A DNA stretch of 64,000 nt from Stenotrophomonas tumulicola. GTDB taxonomy: Bacteria > Pseudomonadota > Gammaproteobacteria > Xanthomonadales > Xanthomonadaceae. The DNA is taken from contig NZ_JACGXS010000006.1 in NCBI RefSeq assembly GCF_014117215.1, forward strand, positions 62,001 to 126,000. Reading direction: 5' to 3'. The position numbers were made by a program, and so were the translations under genes. Below the pieces are notes generated by a model. The model was not told the DNA's origin, did no database searches, and saw only the letters and a list, made by a program, of their open reading frames with translations. Positions 61,992-64,000 of this stretch are shown piece by piece. Every line of letters starts with the position of its first letter. Within the stretch, counting starts at the first letter, position 1.

Positions 61992-62896
61992 GCCAGCCGC
62001 TCGGCGCTGAAGCGCACCACATCCACCAGTGCCGCCGGCGCCGCCGCCAGCACGTCGAATTCCTCATGGCCGTTGGCCAGCGTCGCCTCGAGGGCACCAT
62101 GGGTGCCAGCCACTGCACGGCCGATCGCCTGTTGCATGCCGTCCCCGCGCAGCAGGAAGGCCACGATGAGCGCCATCAGCACGTCACCGGTGCCGGCTAC
62201 GTCGACCGCAAGCAAGGGGGATGTCCAGCGCCAGATGCCTTCCTTGCCGACGGCGAGCGTGACCAGTTGGCCGCTGTCGCCGGAAACGCTGTGTGCAAGC
62301 ACCCATTCCGGTCCGCGCTGCAACAGAACGCGCGCTGCGGCGATGGCATCGTCCTGCGCCAGCGATGGCATGCCGGTCAGGCGACCGAGTTCGAATGCAT
62401 TGGGAGTTACCAGCCAGGCACGTGGCAACAGGCGCTCGGCGAAGACCTTCTCCAACCCTGGCTCGACGTAGGGGCCGGTATGGGTGTCACCGATCACCGG
62501 ATCCAGGCAATAGCGCAGCTGTGGGCAGGCCGGCAGCACCCCATCGATCCAGTCGGCAAACGCGGTTCCATTGCCAACGCTTCCGAAGTACCCGGACACC
62601 AGCATGCGCGCACGCTGCGGCAGGCCGCGCTCGCTGGCGCCACGCAGCAGGTCGGCGAACCAGTCCGTCGGCAGCACTCGGCCGCGCGTGGTGTCGTAGA
62701 ACGGCGCGTTGCTCAGCAGCGTGGTCGGTATTTCCGCCACGCGCAGGCCCAACGCGCGCAGTGGCGGCACGGCGGCGCTGTTACCGGCGTGGCCATACAC
62801 CAGTTGGGACTGGACCGAGATGACATCGATCGGCGACGGGCCATCGGGCCGCTGACGGCGGCCGTGGACCAGATGGTTATCGAGGGATTCGCTCAT
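61988..62896 (-). CDS. pdxY: Pyridoxal kinase PdxY
   Basis: The protein has 302 residues and a PfkB/ribokinase-like fold. ISVQSQLVYGHAGNSAAVPP is the vitamer-binding start, CLDPVIGDTHTGPYV follows, and DVAGTGDVLMALIVAFLLRG carries the catalytic Asp in the anion hole. It salvages pyridoxal to pyridoxal phosphate. Linked to tyrA by a 4-bp overlap, which may ease supply of PLP to aromatic aminotransferases. Confidence 0.92.
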   Translation of the reverse strand: MSESLDNHLVHGRRQRPDGPSPIDVISVQSQLVYGHAGNSAAVPPLRALGLRVAEIPTTLLSNAPFYDTTRGRVLPTDWFADLLRGASERGLPQRARMLVSGYFGSVGNGTAFADWIDGVLPACPQLRYCLDPVIGDTHTGPYVEPGLEKVFAERLLPRAWLVTPNAFELGRLTGMPSLAQDDAIAAARVLLQRGPEWVLAHSVSGDSGQLVTLAVGKEGIWRWTSPLLAVDVAGTGDVLMALIVAFLLRGDGMQQAIGRAVAGTHGALEATLANGHEEFDVLAAAPAALVDVVRFSAERLA

Positions 62897-62924
62897 CGGC
62901 GCATTTTACGCCGTGCAGCACCCC

Positions 62925-63046
62925 GGCTGTGACGGGCCATGCCAAGCACCGGTGCACAAAGCCCAGCGGGGCATGGCCCCGCTCTACCCGGTAGTGACGG
63001 CCGGTAGTGACGGGCCATGCCCGTCACAGTGCGCAGCGCGCGTCGG
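62925..63046. repeat. Palindromic repeats between pdxY and dnaJ
   Basis: SMAG-like elements at 62976-62998 (AGCGGGGCATGGCCCCGCT followed by CTAC) and TGACGGGCCATGCCCGTCA near 63007-63026 form hairpins. They lie downstream of dnaJ on its strand and may end its transcript. Confidence 0.65.
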
Positions 63047-64000
63047 TCAGGACGTCATCCGGTCCCAGAAACCCTTGACGCCATCGATGAACGTCGCCGA
63101 CTTCGGCGAATGCTTGCGCGCGTCCTCACCAACGAAGGTGGCTTCGAACTGCTCCATCAGCTTGCGCTGGTCGGGCGTGAGGTTGACCGGCGTCTCCACC
63201 ACCACGCGGCAATACAGGTCGCCCTCGGTGCGGCTGCGCACCGAACGCACACCCTTGCCACGCAGGCGGAACAGCTTTCCGGTCTGGGTTTCGGCCGGGA
63301 TGCGTATCTCCGCTTCGCCGCCCAGTGTCGCCACCCGGATACTGTCGCCAAGCGATGCCTGCGAAATGCGGATCGGCACTTCGCAGTGCAGGTCGTCGCC
63401 ATCACGCTGGAAAATGGCGTGGTCACGCACGCGCACTTCAACGTACAGATCACCGGGGGGAGTACCGGCCGGACCAGCTTCGCCCTCGCCCGCCAGGCGG
63501 ATGCGATCGCCGGTATCGACACCGGCAGGCACCTTCACCTGCAGCACCTTGTCTTCTTCCACGCGGCCATTGCCGTGGCAGGTCTTGCACGGCTGGGCGA
63601 TGATCTGCCCGCGGCCGCCGCAGTTGTGGCAGGCCTGCTGCATGGCGAAGATGCCACGCTGGATGCGCACCTGGCCGCGGCCATGGCAGACGTTGCAGGT
63701 TTCCACCTTGCCGTCCTCCGAGCCGCTGCCGTCGCAGTCGCCGCATTCGGCCAACGTCGGGATCTCGATGCGGCGCTCGATGCCACGCACCGCTTCTTCC
63801 AGGTCCAGTTCCATCACGTAACCGATGTCGGCGCCGCGACGCGACTGGCGCGGACCTCCGGCACCACCACCGAAGATGTTGCCGAAGATGTCGCCGAAAA
63901 TATCATTCATGTCCGGGCCGCCCGGACCACCGCCACCGCCGCCCATGCCGTGCTCGAACGCGGCGTGGCCGTGGGCATCGTACATGCGGCGCTTGTTGCC
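63047..64000 (-). CDS. dnaJ: Chaperone protein DnaJ, C-terminal part
   Basis: The gene continues past the right edge, so the N-terminal J domain is missing. The visible part starts within the end of the J domain ([15 protein letters not shown]), followed by a Gly/Phe-rich region ([20 protein letters not shown]), four zinc motifs ([32 protein letters not shown]) and the two substrate-binding beta domains. DnaJ delivers clients to DnaK. dnaK and grpE would be expected beyond the edge. Confidence 0.96.
   Translation of the reverse strand, partial: GNKRRMYDAHGHAAFEHGMGGGGGGPGGPDMNDIFGDIFGNIFGGGAGGPRQSRRGADIGYVMELDLEEAVRGIERRIEIPTLAECGDCDGSGSEDGKVETCNVCHGRGQVRIQRGIFAMQQACHNCGGRGQIIAQPCKTCHGNGRVEEDKVLQVKVPAGVDTGDRIRLAGEGEAGPAGTPPGDLYVEVRVRDHAIFQRDGDDLHCEVPIRISQASLGDSIRVATLGGEAEIRIPAETQTGKLFRLRGKGVRSVRSRTEGDLYCRVVVETPVNLTPDQRKLMEQFEATFVGEDARKHSPKSATFIDGVKGFWDRMTS

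Overview
The window is GC-rich chromosomal DNA from a member of the Xanthomonadaceae, most likely Stenotrophomonas (maltophilia group). I base this on the protein set (FimX, YeiE/YeiH, FabV, PsrA-like regulator beside a FadN-type beta-oxidation protein), the gene order, and the many short palindromes that start with GTAG and read GTAGCGCCGRGCCATGCYCGG or similar. These match the published SMAG (S. maltophilia GTAG) REP-like family. It is mostly core genome. I see no rRNA, tRNA, CRISPR array, prophage or insertion sequence, and no transposase of any kind.

Layout. 1-3545 (minus): ndk-rlmN-pilF-rodZ-yfgM, the usual cluster for nucleotide balance, tRNA/rRNA modification, pilus assembly and cell shape. 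3546-4286: a five-copy 95-bp tandem array of paired SMAG palindromes. 4287-8662 (plus): a PsrA-like TetR repressor with its own operator, then a FadN-type multifunctional beta-oxidation protein and a thiolase. 8905-17196 (minus): cmk-rpsA-ihfB-lapA-lapB, then a WecA/WbpL-type glycosyl-1-phosphate transferase, a CapD/WbpM-type dehydratase and galU, linking translation genes with lipopolysaccharide control and O-antigen or exopolysaccharide precursor supply. 17392-22301 (plus): zinc-free L36, a small secreted protein, agmatine deiminase and N-carbamoylputrescine amidase (putrescine synthesis), an acetyltransferase and a TraB-family membrane protein. 22302-22745: a four-copy 101-bp tandem array. 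22746-30513 (minus): a one-adaptor, two-permease RND efflux operon. 30717-31606 (plus): two small c-type cytochromes.

31787-42436: an Uup-type ABC-F protein, divergent yeiE/yeiH, dbpA, apt, selO, a glutathione transferase, cspA, a YaiI-family protein and a pseudouridine synthase. 42479-46384 (plus): yaeQ, a flavoprotein and FimX. 46449-47708 (minus): fabV. 47926-53680 (minus): queA-tgt-yajC-secD-secF, the classical queuosine/Sec accessory operon. 53891-55387 (plus): a class III aminotransferase. 55614-57247 (minus): an ECF sigma factor with a membrane-anchored partner. 57377-60710: a LOG-family hydrolase (minus), a YigZ-family protein, an MsbA-like ABC exporter and a 63-residue protein (plus). 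60876-62896 (minus): pdxY-tyrA. 63047-64000 (minus): dnaJ, cut by the window edge.

No clearly new multi-gene system is present. The best leads are regulatory or structural: the PsrA-type operator at the psrA promoter, tandem SMAG arrays (one with alternating GTAG/GTGG copies), terminator-like hairpins overlapping the ndk and rpmJ promoters, a cluster of DnaA-box-like sites after tyrA, a perfect 34-bp inverted repeat between the LOG gene and the sigma factor gene, a heptamer repeat in front of dbpA, and the unusual partner protein of the ECF sigma factor.
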